Shown here one piece after another: positions 1-8,198 of a stretch of 64,000 nucleotides of DNA. The translations under genes and the position numbers were made by a program. Source of the DNA: Myxococcales bacterium (GTDB lineage Bacteria > Myxococcota_A > Polyangia > Polyangiales > Polyangiaceae); contig CAHJWM010000001.1 in the NCBI GenBank assembly GCA_903642325.1, positions 62,001-126,000 on the forward strand. The letters run 5' to 3'. Within the stretch, counting starts at the first letter, position 1. Each line of letters begins with the position of its first letter. Below the pieces are notes generated by a model. The model worked only from the letters and a program-made list of their open reading frames with translations, was not told the origin of the DNA and did no database searches.

Positions 1-1245
1 CGTGCCTAGCTCGTGCCACTCGGTCTGCTTGCGATCGCCGACGACGTCGAATGCGTCGCCCATTTTTACGCGCAGCTTTTCGTCGCGCGGCGTGTGATCG
101 ATGGCGTCTTCGCCCACGAATTGCTTGGCCCCGCTTTTGTCCGCTTTGTACACTCGCAACGTGCCTTTCGGCAGCGGCATGCCCAAATGGTTCTGCTGAG
201 TGTTTTGAATGTCCAGGTAGACCCCGACTTTTTGGTTTGATTGCACCTGGCCGTAGTTGCCGCGAAACCAATACTGCTCGCCAAAAAACATCAGCTTCTT
301 GGTCACGCCGATGCCCGACGCTTGCAGCAAGTTCACCTGCTTTTGCTCGTTCTGAAGCACGGTCGTGGGGCGCTCGAGCGTGTACAGGTGGTACTCGAAC
401 AAACCTTGCTCCTGAAATTGCGTCTCCGAGCGCGCCGATTTCGCCATCCCCGCCACCGCCATCTCGTTCATTTGCGGCTGCACGCGGTTTACGTCCCCCG
501 CCACCAGCTTGAGCTCGGCATTCTTGTAGCTGGCGCCAGATTGGTTCACGAGCGTGACCCAGCCGTTCAGCTCGCCCTTGGTGTCGCTATCGTCCACCAC
601 GAGCACGTAGTCCGCCGACCAGTTCAAATTCTGGGTGAGGTAGGTGACCTCTACCGTTTGCTTGGCGGCCTGGCTGTCCACCAGCCAAACCAGGGTGGGC
701 TTCGCGATCAAGTTGTCTGGAACCTGCGGAAAGGCGAGGCGCCCGGGATAACCAAACGTGATCTCGCCGTTGATCCTGAGCACTTGGCCCTCCGCAACGG
801 ACAAAAGGTCGGCGTCCACTACGTCCTCTTTCCCGGTCTGCTCGTGATAGCGATAGGCGCGCACCCGCTTGCCCACGTATTTTTCGAGCAAGGTCTGGGG
901 CGTCAGCAGGTCGAAGCGGTAGTTCTGCTCCAACACCGAGATGCCGTTGGCGGCCCCCAAGGCTTTGATGTGCACGGTCTCGGGCTGAATGTTCGCCGCC
1001 ACATCCCGGAATTCGAGCTCCACCTTGCCGGCTCCGAGCTCTGGCAGCTCGCGCACCTCGCGCACCAAGCCGAAGTTCTGATTGTAGACGGTGATGCTCG
1101 TCTGCCGCCGGTCTTCTTCGGTCGACACGCTGTGCCCGATAGGCACCGCCAGCGCGGGTTTGGTATCGGCTGCCGCCCGCTTCACGAACGCTCCGCCAAA
1201 CGCCGAACAGAACGCGACACCTGCCAGTACCGATCTCGTCTTCAT
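1..1245 (-). CDS. DUF4139 domain protein, secreted (3' end cut by window edge)
   Basis: An open frame of 415 codons starts at an ATG at 1245 and runs off the left edge without a stop. The first ~25 residues form a signal-peptide-like segment (MKTRS, then VLAGVAFCSAFGGAF, then an AAAD cleavage-like site). The rest matches its neighbour at 1262-2719 almost block for block: SITVYNQNFGLVREVR, IQPETVH, EQNYR.DLLTP, ELKLVAGDV, GLFEYHLY, F.GNYG.V.SNQKVGVYLD and LGMPLPKGT..VYK are shared. Both belong to the DUF4139 (mucoidy-inhibitor-like) family, whose biochemical role is not established; members are envelope proteins built of beta-sandwich repeats. Unlike its neighbour this copy has no lipobox, so it is probably exported as a soluble periplasmic or surface protein. 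It begins 16 bases after the neighbour's stop, so the two are probably co-transcribed. Confidence 0.8.
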   Translation of the reverse strand, partial: MKTRSVLAGVAFCSAFGGAFVKRAAADTKPALAVPIGHSVSTEEDRRQTSITVYNQNFGLVREVRELPELGAGKVELEFRDVAANIQPETVHIKALGAANGISVLEQNYRFDLLTPQTLLEKYVGKRVRAYRYHEQTGKEDVVDADLLSVAEGQVLRINGEITFGYPGRLAFPQVPDNLIAKPTLVWLVDSQAAKQTVEVTYLTQNLNWSADYVLVVDDSDTKGELNGWVTLVNQSGASYKNAELKLVAGDVNRVQPQMNEMAVAGMAKSARSETQFQEQGLFEYHLYTLERPTTVLQNEQKQVNLLQASGIGVTKKLMFFGEQYWFRGNYGQVQSNQKVGVYLDIQNTQQNHLGMPLPKGTLRVYKADKSGAKQFVGEDAIDHTPRDEKLRVKMGDAFDVVGDRKQTEWHELGT

Positions 1246-1261
1246 CTTGATTCGCCCTTGC

Positions 1262-2719
1262 TCAACACCAACGTACACGAACGCGATAGGTCAACTTGGT
1301 TTCCGAGCGTGGCCCGAGTGGCACGTCGAACGTAAACGTCCGCGCGTCTTTCTTGGTGACGGGCAGGCTGGAAGACACGATCTCCCAATCGCCGCCCGCC
1401 GGCTCGTCGACCAGCACCGTCTCGGCCACATCCTTGTGATTGCGAAGCTTGATTTCCCACGCGCTCTCATTCACGCACGCGCTGATCGCCTGCCACGCCG
1501 TTTCGGTTCGGTCCGCCACCACATCGAACGCGTCACCAAGCTTGATGCGGATGCGTTCGTCGCGCGGCGTGTGCTCGATCGCGTCCTCGCCAATGAATTG
1601 CTGTAGCCCGCTTACATCAGACTTGTAGACGCGCACCGTGCCCTTCGGCAGCGGCATGCCCAGGTGGTTGTTTGATTTGTTCTGGAAGTCCAAGTAAACC
1701 CCGACCTTTTGATTCGAGACAACGCGCCCGTAATTGCCTCGAAAATACGATTCGGCGCCGAAGAAGATCAGCTTCTTCGAGAGGGTGATGCCCGACGCCT
1801 CGAGCAAGCTCACTTGCTTTTGCTCCTTGTCGAGCAGGTTGGTCGGGCGCTGTAACTCATACAAATGGTACTCGAATAAGCCCTGCTCCTTGAACTGCGG
1901 CGCTGGCGCGGAGAGCGGAATCGCGATGCTGGATTCCATCGGCGGCGATGGTGGTGGCGGCGTCAAGCGCTGCACGTCGCCTGCGACCAACTTGAGCTCT
2001 GCGTCTCGGTAGCTCGTGCCAGTGTTGTTGCGCAGCGTGACCCAGCCGTTTAGGTCAGCGAGCTTGTCCTCGGCGTCGACCGACAACACGTAATCTGCGT
2101 GCCAGTCGAGCTCGCCCGTCAAGTACGTCACTTCCACACGCTGCGTGTCGGCACTGCTCCCCAAGAGCCAGACCAAGGTCGGCTTTTGCACTAAATTCGC
2201 CGGCACCTCTGGGAACGCGAAGCGACCCGGGAAGTTCGACGTGACTTCACCGTCGATTTTCAGGACCACGCCGCCCTCCACCGACAAGATTTGGGCTTGC
2301 TTCTCTTCCTCGACCCCGCTGCGCTCGTTGTAGCGATACACCTTGACGGTTTTGCCCAGGTATTTTTTGAGCAGCGTGTCCGGCGTCAACAGGTCGTAGC
2401 GGTAGTTCTGTTCTAGCACCGCGAGCGCATTGTCAGCCGTGAGGCTCTTGAGGTGCACGGTCTCGGGCTGAATGTGCGCAGACACGTCGCCGTATGACAG
2501 CTCTACCTGACCCTTACCGAGGTGCGCGGAGCGCACCTCGCGGACCAAGCCGAAGTTCTGGTTGTAGACGGTGATCGAGACCTGCTCGTTCGCGTTTCGG
2601 TCGCTGCTAGTGTGCAGGATTGGCCGCAGGTTGGGCACACTGGTTGGCTTCCCCGGCCCGCATCCGGGCAGCAGCAAGGCCAGACACAGCCCAGCTCTGA
2701 ATCGATGCAATCGTCTCAT
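1262..2719 (-). CDS. DUF4139 domain lipoprotein
   Basis: A 485-residue protein whose N-terminus (MRRLHRFRAGLCLALLLPGC) is a lipoprotein signal ending in an LPGC lipobox, so it is expected to be anchored in a membrane after Lgt processing. The body is a complete DUF4139-type protein: an N-terminal strand-rich part (SITVYNQNFGLVREVR near residue 50), a central part with ELKLVAGDV followed by a short proline-rich loop, and a C-terminal part ending LTYRVRVRWC. It is the upstream member of a tandem pair. The second copy (1-1245) is very similar in sequence but lacks the lipobox. The family's function is unknown; a role in surface or capsule homeostasis is only a guess from the mucoidy-inhibitor naming. 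The ATG at 2717-2719 is the only good start near the signal peptide. Confidence 0.85.
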   Translation of the reverse strand: MRRLHRFRAGLCLALLLPGCGPGKPTSVPNLRPILHTSSDRNANEQVSITVYNQNFGLVREVRSAHLGKGQVELSYGDVSAHIQPETVHLKSLTADNALAVLEQNYRYDLLTPDTLLKKYLGKTVKVYRYNERSGVEEEKQAQILSVEGGVVLKIDGEVTSNFPGRFAFPEVPANLVQKPTLVWLLGSSADTQRVEVTYLTGELDWHADYVLSVDAEDKLADLNGWVTLRNNTGTSYRDAELKLVAGDVQRLTPPPPSPPMESSIAIPLSAPAPQFKEQGLFEYHLYELQRPTNLLDKEQKQVSLLEASGITLSKKLIFFGAESYFRGNYGRVVSNQKVGVYLDFQNKSNNHLGMPLPKGTVRVYKSDVSGLQQFIGEDAIEHTPRDERIRIKLGDAFDVVADRTETAWQAISACVNESAWEIKLRNHKDVAETVLVDEPAGGDWEIVSSSLPVTKKDARTFTFDVPLGPRSETKLTYRVRVRWC

Positions 2720-2823
2720 TTCACCACCAAACTCTCGGCACCGCCGAAACCTTACAGGCCCGTGTCGCGCGCAACAACGGCGCCAGCGCGCCAGCGCACA
2801 CCTCGGTATGCTAATGAGCGCGC

Positions 2824-3915
2824 GTGGCCGTTCGTCCTGAGCTCGTCAAAACCCGGCGCTTGGTCGTCAAGATTGGCTCGCGCACGATAGCCAATGACGC
2901 CGCGTTCCCGGCGCGGTTGGCCGGTCAGATCGCCGAGCTGGCCGCACGACAGTGCGGCGCGGTGGTGGTCACGAGCGGCGCCATTGCCCTGGGTTGGAGC
3001 CGACTCGGCTACAAGGCCAAGCCTAAAGAGGTCGCGCTTTTACAAGCCTCGGCGGCCGCCGGGCAAAGCGTGCTCATGCGACGCTACGATGAAGCCTTTG
3101 CCGAGCTCGGCCTGACGCCTGCGCAGGTTCTGCTCTCTTATGCGGACCTAGCCGACCGCGAACGCCTGAACAATGCCCGTGAAGCCCTCGGCGCACTGCT
3201 GGAGGCGGGGGCGGTGCCAGTCGTAAACGAAAACGACACGGTCGCGACGGAAGAGATCCGATTTGGGGACAACGATCAGCTCGCCGCGATGGTCGTACCG
3301 CTGGTGGGTGCGGATCTTCTGGTCCTACTGACGGACGTGGAGGGCGTGCTGGACGAACGCGGCCAACGCATTTCGGTGATGGCACCCGACGCCCAGTGGA
3401 CGCAAATGTCGGTCAAGAGCGACCGTGTGGGCTCGGGCGGCATGGGCAGCAAGGTCGACGCCGCACGCAAGGCCAGCCGCTCCGGCGCCGCGGTGGTGAT
3501 CGCACCTGCGGGCCGAGCGAACGTACTGAATGAAATCGTGTCCGGCGCAGACGTGGGCACGCTGTTTCCACGCCTCGGCCCGCCGCTCAAAGCGCGCAAG
3601 CACTGGATTGCCTTTACGCTGCGGCCCAAAGGCGCGCTGCTGCTCGACGCGGGCGCAGTGCGCGCCATGCGCGAAGGCAAAAGCAGCCTGCTGCCGGTCG
3701 GCGTGGCCGGGGTTTCGGGCGCGTTCAACGCCGGCGATTCCGTGCGCTTGTTGGCCCTCGACGGAACCGAGGTCGCCCGCGGCCTGACCCGGTTGGGCAC
3801 CGTGGACGTCGCTCGGGCGGCTGGAAAAAAGGGCGCCGAGCTCGAAGCAAGCTTCGGCGCGGCCGCGGCCGAGCTGGTGGTCGTCCACAAGGACGACCTC
3901 GTCATTTCCGGCTGA
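2824..3915 (+). CDS. proB: Glutamate 5-kinase
   Basis: ProB phosphorylates glutamate to gamma-glutamyl phosphate, the first and feedback-inhibited step of proline synthesis in the cytoplasm. The 363 residues match the usual ~367-residue family. The amino-acid kinase fold occupies residues 1 to ~255, with KIGSRT near the N-terminus, SGAIALGW, NENDTV, FGDNDQLAAMV and LLTDVEGV. The C-terminal ~100 residues are a PUA domain, as in Escherichia coli ProB. The start is GTG at 2824: an in-frame stop lies just upstream at 2815, and two nearby upstream ATGs (2808, 2814) are out of frame. No proA is present nearby, so the usual proBA pairing is broken here. The gene is divergent from the DUF4139 pair. 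Confidence 0.95.
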   Translation: MAVRPELVKTRRLVVKIGSRTIANDAAFPARLAGQIAELAARQCGAVVVTSGAIALGWSRLGYKAKPKEVALLQASAAAGQSVLMRRYDEAFAELGLTPAQVLLSYADLADRERLNNAREALGALLEAGAVPVVNENDTVATEEIRFGDNDQLAAMVVPLVGADLLVLLTDVEGVLDERGQRISVMAPDAQWTQMSVKSDRVGSGGMGSKVDAARKASRSGAAVVIAPAGRANVLNEIVSGADVGTLFPRLGPPLKARKHWIAFTLRPKGALLLDAGAVRAMREGKSSLLPVGVAGVSGAFNAGDSVRLLALDGTEVARGLTRLGTVDVARAAGKKGAELEASFGAAAAELVVVHKDDLVISG

Positions 3916-4033
3916 TTTAGTCTCGCTGCGCGCGCTCAGGTGAGACAACCTGCGACTAGGTGCGCAAAAAAATATCGGGCTTCAGAGAGTTTTTTTTGAA
4001 CGTTTCAGCACGCGAGCTGTCCATCATCGGCAC

Positions 4034-4882
4034 GTGCTGTCGCTCGGCCAAACATGGGTTGCCTGTGCGGCGCTCGCGCTTGCGGGCTGCTCGCGGTTCA
4101 TCGGAGCTCATGGGGCCGGACCTAGCTCGGTACCGGCCGCGTTGGGCGATCAATCCGCGCCGTTTTTGGACGACGCGAGCCATGAGCTAGGGGCCCTGCC
4201 GCCGAGCTTAGCCAATGACGACGACTATGTCGTGCGCATCGTGGTTGGCTCGCTCACGTGTTCGGGCGCGCTCATTCAAGACGACCGCGTGCTCACCGCG
4301 CACCACTGCGTGGCCGCACGCGACGAAAATGGCCGCTCGCTGAACCGGAACGTCCAGCCCGGACAAGTGCGCGTGGAGCTCGGCGGAGACTATCTGCCGT
4401 GGGGCGAGGCCACCGTGCGCGCACTCTTGACGCCGAGCTGCGGTTACGTCTCGGGCGAGGGGGACTTAGCCATTTTAGTGCTCGACCACCGGTTGACGGG
4501 CGTAGCTACGCGGCGCGCGCGGCTCGAAGCATCGCCCGGCAAGCGCGAAGCGGTCGAGCCCATCGGCTTCGGTCGCTGCGCTCTGTCGTCGGACGGCGTG
4601 CACAGAAAGCATCGGGCTGGCGGCCCGATCGAGCTCGTGTCGCAAGGCCGGTTTCGATTGTCGGCGGCGATCTGCCCCGGTGATTCGGGTGGCCCTGCCG
4701 TGAGCACGGAAAGCGGCGATATCTTGGGCGTCATTTCCGCGAGCGCGATGGACGGCGACGAGCGGACGCGGGACCGTTCGGAGTTCGTGCGCGTGGATCG
4801 CTGGCGGTCACTGTTCGCGTACGCAGCCTTGGTGTCCGCCGGCACGAGCTCGTCTGAAGTGCCGCCCATCGAGTGCCAGTGA
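4034..4882 (+). CDS. Trypsin-like (S1 family) serine protease, lipoprotein
   Basis: A chymotrypsin-fold protease of 282 residues. The N-terminus carries a lipoprotein signal with lipobox LAGC (Cys19), so the enzyme is probably anchored to a membrane and faces the periplasm or surface. The catalytic triad is visible: His91 in TAHHC, Asp144 in GDLAIL and Ser218 in CPGDSGGP. Cys pairs flanking His91 and Ser218 fit the usual disulfides. The start is a GTG at 4034, chosen because it gives a complete signal peptide; no strong ribosome site is visible. Substrate is unknown. It stands 44 bases before the signal-peptidase-like gene, with the same orientation. Confidence 0.88.
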   Translation: MLSLGQTWVACAALALAGCSRFIGAHGAGPSSVPAALGDQSAPFLDDASHELGALPPSLANDDDYVVRIVVGSLTCSGALIQDDRVLTAHHCVAARDENGRSLNRNVQPGQVRVELGGDYLPWGEATVRALLTPSCGYVSGEGDLAILVLDHRLTGVATRRARLEASPGKREAVEPIGFGRCALSSDGVHRKHRAGGPIELVSQGRFRLSAAICPGDSGGPAVSTESGDILGVISASAMDGDERTRDRSEFVRVDRWRSLFAYAALVSAGTSSSEVPPIECQ

Positions 4883-4926
4883 GACGATTGTCCTTCGCGT
4901 TTCGAACACGTTAGCCTGCTCTGCGT

Positions 4927-5565
4927 ATGGCGAAGCTCTTGCGTTACATCTTCTGGGTGTCGCTGATCGTCGCCGTGCTCGTCGGCTTGCTGCGGCTGAC
5001 GGCGATCCGCTGGTGGCAAGTTCCGGTCGGCGACCCGTACTTGGACGCGTCGATTGCGCCCACTCTGCGCGGCGGCGACTGGCTGATTCTGTGGCGCGCG
5101 ACTGCTCCCCGCTCGGGAGACCTGGCGTTGTGTCCGGATCCCAAGGCTCCGGCCCGGATAGTCATCGGCCGGTTTGCCGGGATGCAGGGCGACCACGTCA
5201 AGATCAGCAAGAACGCGCTGACGGTCAACGGCTCGGTCGCCGACAACACGGGCTCGTGCGACTCGTTCAAGACCATCGATCCTGCCGCCGGTCTGGAAGT
5301 GCCTCAGGGCTGTAGCGAAGAGGAGCTGTTCGAAAAAACTCACTTGATAGCGGTGGTACGTGACAGCTATGCAGAGCCCGCCCCCGTCGATCTAGATGTG
5401 CCGGAGGGCAAGGTCTTCTTGCTGAGCGACAATCGGCAGTTCCCTTACGACTCACGCGACTTCGGAGCCGTCGATCGCAGCAGCTGCGCGGAGACGATCG
5501 TAGTTCGGCTAGTCAGCAAAGATGGCTTTTTCGACGTGGCCAATCGCTTCACGTGGATCCACTGA
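4927..5565 (+). CDS. Signal peptidase I-like (S26 family) membrane protein, catalytic Lys apparently lost
   Basis: A 212-residue protein with one N-terminal membrane segment (residues ~7-25) and an S26-type periplasmic domain. The nucleophile motif is present as SIAPTL (Ser42; usual form SMxPTL), followed by GGDWLIL. The conserved C-terminal box reads SDNRQFPYDSRDFG (167-180), against the usual GDNRxxSxDSRxxG. The lysine-bearing box, normally KRVVGLPGD, reads GRFAGMQGD (81-89), so the general-base lysine aligns with Gly81. Bacterial signal peptidase I uses a Ser-Lys dyad, so this copy may be inactive or use another residue. A genuine LepB is therefore expected elsewhere in the genome. Role here is unknown; it could act on specific substrates or as a pseudoenzyme. 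Confidence 0.75.
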   Translation: MAKLLRYIFWVSLIVAVLVGLLRLTAIRWWQVPVGDPYLDASIAPTLRGGDWLILWRATAPRSGDLALCPDPKAPARIVIGRFAGMQGDHVKISKNALTVNGSVADNTGSCDSFKTIDPAAGLEVPQGCSEEELFEKTHLIAVVRDSYAEPAPVDLDVPEGKVFLLSDNRQFPYDSRDFGAVDRSSCAETIVVRLVSKDGFFDVANRFTWIH

Positions 5566-5650
5566 GCGCGGAACGCGAGCGCGCGGCCGTGGACAATCGC
5601 TGAGCAACCTCGAGCGTTCGCGGCAGCGGGTGCTACCGTCAGCGGGCTCG

Positions 5651-6697
5651 ATGGGTCACGGCGCGCTCGAGGTCGGGATTGTGTGCGGTCGGTGCGAAAC
5701 GTTTTCGCCGATGGGCAATGCGCGCTGCCCGGCTTGCGGCCGCGATCTGGCGCTGTTTTCCGTCGACCAGCCCAGCCTGCGCGCTGCCGGAAGCGAGCCC
5801 GCCCCCGACGTTCGCGACGAAGCTCGTTCCAAATCGGGCGAATTTGAGGGAGGCTCCGGGCTAAAGGCCGGCGGTGCGTCGGCTCCGGCGACAGCGCGTT
5901 CTCAGGAGGAGCAGATGGATCAGGCTAGGTACTACGTGTGCGAGTCGTGCATGACCCCCGTGCCGAGCGGGCACAAATTCTGTGGTCGCTGTGGCGCCCC
6001 CGTTCCAGACACTATCCTGCACATGTCGCCATCTTTTTACAGCGACATGCAGGATGCAGCCAAGGCGCGCCTAATCTTGATCCGCGGCGAGGGAATGGAC
6101 GGCTTGAGCTACCACCTGAAAGCCGAGCAGCACGTGATCGGCCGCCAAGGCCAGCTCGAGTTTCCCGACGACCCGTTCATCTCGCCCAAGCACGCGAACT
6201 TTTTCTACCGCGACAACCACCTCGTGGTGCGCGATGAAGGCTCGCTGAATGGCGTTTACTTCCGTGTGCGCGGCGGTGTGGAAATCTCGCCCGGCGACAC
6301 GTTCCTCGCGGGCGAGCAGCTGTTCCGGCTCGATCCAACGCCCAAAGCCTCGGACGCCGCGGACCCAGATGGCACGCTCTTCTACTCGTCTCCCAAGTAC
6401 CCGAGCGCCTTCCGCCTGAACCAATTGCTCGAAGGCGGTGCGATCGGCATGACGGTCTGCGCGCGCGGCAGCTCACTGCAAATCGGCCGTGAAGACGGCG
6501 ATTTGAACTTCCCGAACGACGTCTTCATGTCCGGCAAACACTGTACGATTCAAGAGCGCGACGGCAAATTCGTGCTGACCGACTTCGAAAGCCGAAACGG
6601 GACCTATCTGCGCATCAAGAGCGAAACGCCTTTGACCCACGGCGATTACGTGTTCATCGGGCGAAAGCTGCTGCGCGTAGAGTTGAACAGCAACTGA
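5651..6697 (+). CDS. Zinc-ribbon protein with two FHA domains
   Basis: FHA domains bind phosphothreonine peptides, usually on proteins modified by Ser/Thr kinases. The protein starts with a zinc-ribbon pattern (CGRC ... CPACG), followed by a low-complexity linker, then a second ribbon (CESC ... CGRCG). Two FHA domains follow: the first contains VIGRQGQLEFPDD, SPKHANF and SLNGVY; the second IGREDGDLNFPND, SGKHCTI and SRNGTYLRI. Both keep the GR, S..H and NG positions of phosphothreonine-binding FHA domains. I start at the ATG at 5651, directly before the first ribbon; an in-frame ATG at 5522 would overlap the previous gene by 44 bases and adds only featureless sequence. Likely partners are Hanks-type kinases such as the one at 20885-22654, which carries the same kind of N-terminal zinc ribbon. 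Cytoplasmic. Confidence 0.85.
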   Translation: MGHGALEVGIVCGRCETFSPMGNARCPACGRDLALFSVDQPSLRAAGSEPAPDVRDEARSKSGEFEGGSGLKAGGASAPATARSQEEQMDQARYYVCESCMTPVPSGHKFCGRCGAPVPDTILHMSPSFYSDMQDAAKARLILIRGEGMDGLSYHLKAEQHVIGRQGQLEFPDDPFISPKHANFFYRDNHLVVRDEGSLNGVYFRVRGGVEISPGDTFLAGEQLFRLDPTPKASDAADPDGTLFYSSPKYPSAFRLNQLLEGGAIGMTVCARGSSLQIGREDGDLNFPNDVFMSGKHCTIQERDGKFVLTDFESRNGTYLRIKSETPLTHGDYVFIGRKLLRVELNSN

Positions 6698-6788
6698 GAT
6701 TTTTTGTTGATGGTCACGCGGCGCGCGCGTTTCGTCACCGCCTTCGGCGTCGAAGCGCGGGCTCCGGTTGCCCTGGGCGCGGCCGAGC
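6698..6788. repeat. Intergenic REP-like repeat, copy A
   Basis: The 91 bases between the convergent FHA and pcnB genes hold a short sequence that recurs elsewhere in the window. The two conserved blocks are TTGNTGATGGTC (gatggtc at 6709-6715) and GCCTTCGGCGTCGAA (gccttcggcg at 6740-6749), separated by 24 bases rich in CGCG. Other copies lie at 25283-25330 (inverted), 25353-25400 and 48754-48805, with spacers of 23 to 25 bases. All copies are intergenic and lie just downstream of a gene. See findings. Confidence 0.6.
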
Positions 6789-8198
6789 TCAAGCGCCATC
6801 GAGCCGCGGCTTGCGGCGACGGCGGCGCTTACGGGCGGGCTTGGCCTCCGCGGCGCTGGTGCCGGCGGCGCTGAGCTCGCCGGCCTCCATCGGTTCCCGT
6901 TCGCCGAGCGCGGCGGCGCGTAGCTCGACCACGTCGCGCAGTGCCGGATAGAGATTCGTGCGTGCGAAGCGGCCGGTGCGGCCCGCTTCCACGCGCGGCA
7001 TCAAGGCAACGATGCGGCGCACGGCGTCAGCGATGCGACGCGGCACGTTCAGGCGATCGACGATCGGCTCGAGAAACGCGTACGCCGCCTCGACGCGGTC
7101 CTTTTCACCCGAGCAGGCCTCGCGCATCGGCTCCAAAAGAAGCATGGCCCACAGCACGGTGTCATCGAGCGGCGATTTCCGATCGAGCGTCGTACGGTCA
7201 ACCTCCTGCAGAATGCGCCATACGCTGTTGTCGTCCTCCGATAGATCAGCGAGGTAAGTCGAGAGCTCCGGCAAAAGGACGTCCAGGACGCCGGTTTCCC
7301 AGGCCAGCCAGAACGCGCGCCGCGACGCTCCGCTACGTAAGAGCCGCAATACTTCCTCGAAGAGCCGTGGCCGCGCGGCTTTGCGCAACGCGCTGCGGCA
7401 CTGCACGATGGCCTCGTATACCTCCGGAGTGATGCCCAGATCGAGCTGCGCAGCGAACTTGATCGCGCGCAGAATGCGCACCGGGTCTTCTTGAAAACGC
7501 ACCACGGGGTTGCCGATGGTGTGCACGGCGCGGCGTTCGACGTCGGCCATGCCACCGACCCAATCGAGCACCAAGTTGTGCTCTAAGTCGTAGAACAGGC
7601 CGTTGATGGTGAAGTCTCGGCGGTACGCGTCCTGATGGGCCTCCCCGAACACGTTATCGTTGCGGATCAAAAGATCTTCGCTCTCGCGTTGCTCGTCGTG
7701 CTCGGGCGGACGCCGAAACGTGGCGGTCTCGATGACTTTGCCGCCCCCGAAGAGCACGTGCACCAATCGAAAGCGACGACCGATGATGCGCGAGTTGCGA
7801 AACAAGCGGCGCACGTCGTCGGGCCGGGCGCTGGTCGCGACGTCGAAGTCTTTGGGTGAGCGTCCGATCAGCAGGTCGCGCACGGCGCCACCGACCAGGT
7901 ACGCCTCGTAACCGCCGCGGGTCAGGCGCTTGACCACTTTGGCCGCGTCGGGGTCGATGCGGCCTTCTTCGAACTCCACGGAGTACTGTTGCGGCTCGGG
8001 CGCGCCGTCCCGGCCGAACCGGGGTAGCTCAGGAGCACTGTCGAGCTCGACCTCGTCTCGCTCCTCCGCGCGCACCTCGCGTGGTGGCTTGGCTCGGCGT
8101 GAGACGTGACTGAGCTCCGGACTTACCGGCTCATCGGGGGCTAGTGCCCCGCCCTTCGCGGGACTGCGTGAAACCATGGGCCGGATGTTCCGCATCAC
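6789..8198 (-). CDS. pcnB: Poly(A) polymerase / CCA-adding enzyme family nucleotidyltransferase, PcnB-type
   Basis: A class II nucleotidyltransferase. The head domain shows VGGAVRDLLIGRSPKDFDVATSA, with the catalytic acidic pair in DFDV; then RRDFTINGLFYD and RILRAIKFAAQLDLGI of the neck region. The segment RNSRIIGRRFRLVHVLF is the form seen in bacterial poly(A) polymerase (PcnB), which adds A-tails to RNA, rather than in tRNA CCA-transferases. A highly basic tail (RKRRRRRKPR) also fits PcnB. I cannot exclude CCA-adding activity from sequence alone. The N-terminal ~75 residues before the head domain are low in conservation, so the true start may be inside them. The annotated start overlaps the upstream S41 protease gene by 68 bases. 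Confidence 0.85.
   Translation of the reverse strand: MMRNIRPMVSRSPAKGGALAPDEPVSPELSHVSRRAKPPREVRAEERDEVELDSAPELPRFGRDGAPEPQQYSVEFEEGRIDPDAAKVVKRLTRGGYEAYLVGGAVRDLLIGRSPKDFDVATSARPDDVRRLFRNSRIIGRRFRLVHVLFGGGKVIETATFRRPPEHDEQRESEDLLIRNDNVFGEAHQDAYRRDFTINGLFYDLEHNLVLDWVGGMADVERRAVHTIGNPVVRFQEDPVRILRAIKFAAQLDLGITPEVYEAIVQCRSALRKAARPRLFEEVLRLLRSGASRRAFWLAWETGVLDVLLPELSTYLADLSEDDNSVWRILQEVDRTTLDRKSPLDDTVLWAMLLLEPMREACSGEKDRVEAAYAFLEPIVDRLNVPRRIADAVRRIVALMPRVEAGRTGRFARTNLYPALRDVVELRAAALGEREPMEAGELSAAGTSAAEAKPARKRRRRRKPRLDGA

Noticed and set aside
241-1335. A 364-codon frame opposite the DUF4139 gene
   Set aside because: Histidine/leucine-biased composition typical of antisense to a coding strand; the minus-strand frame shows real domain similarity to its neighbour.
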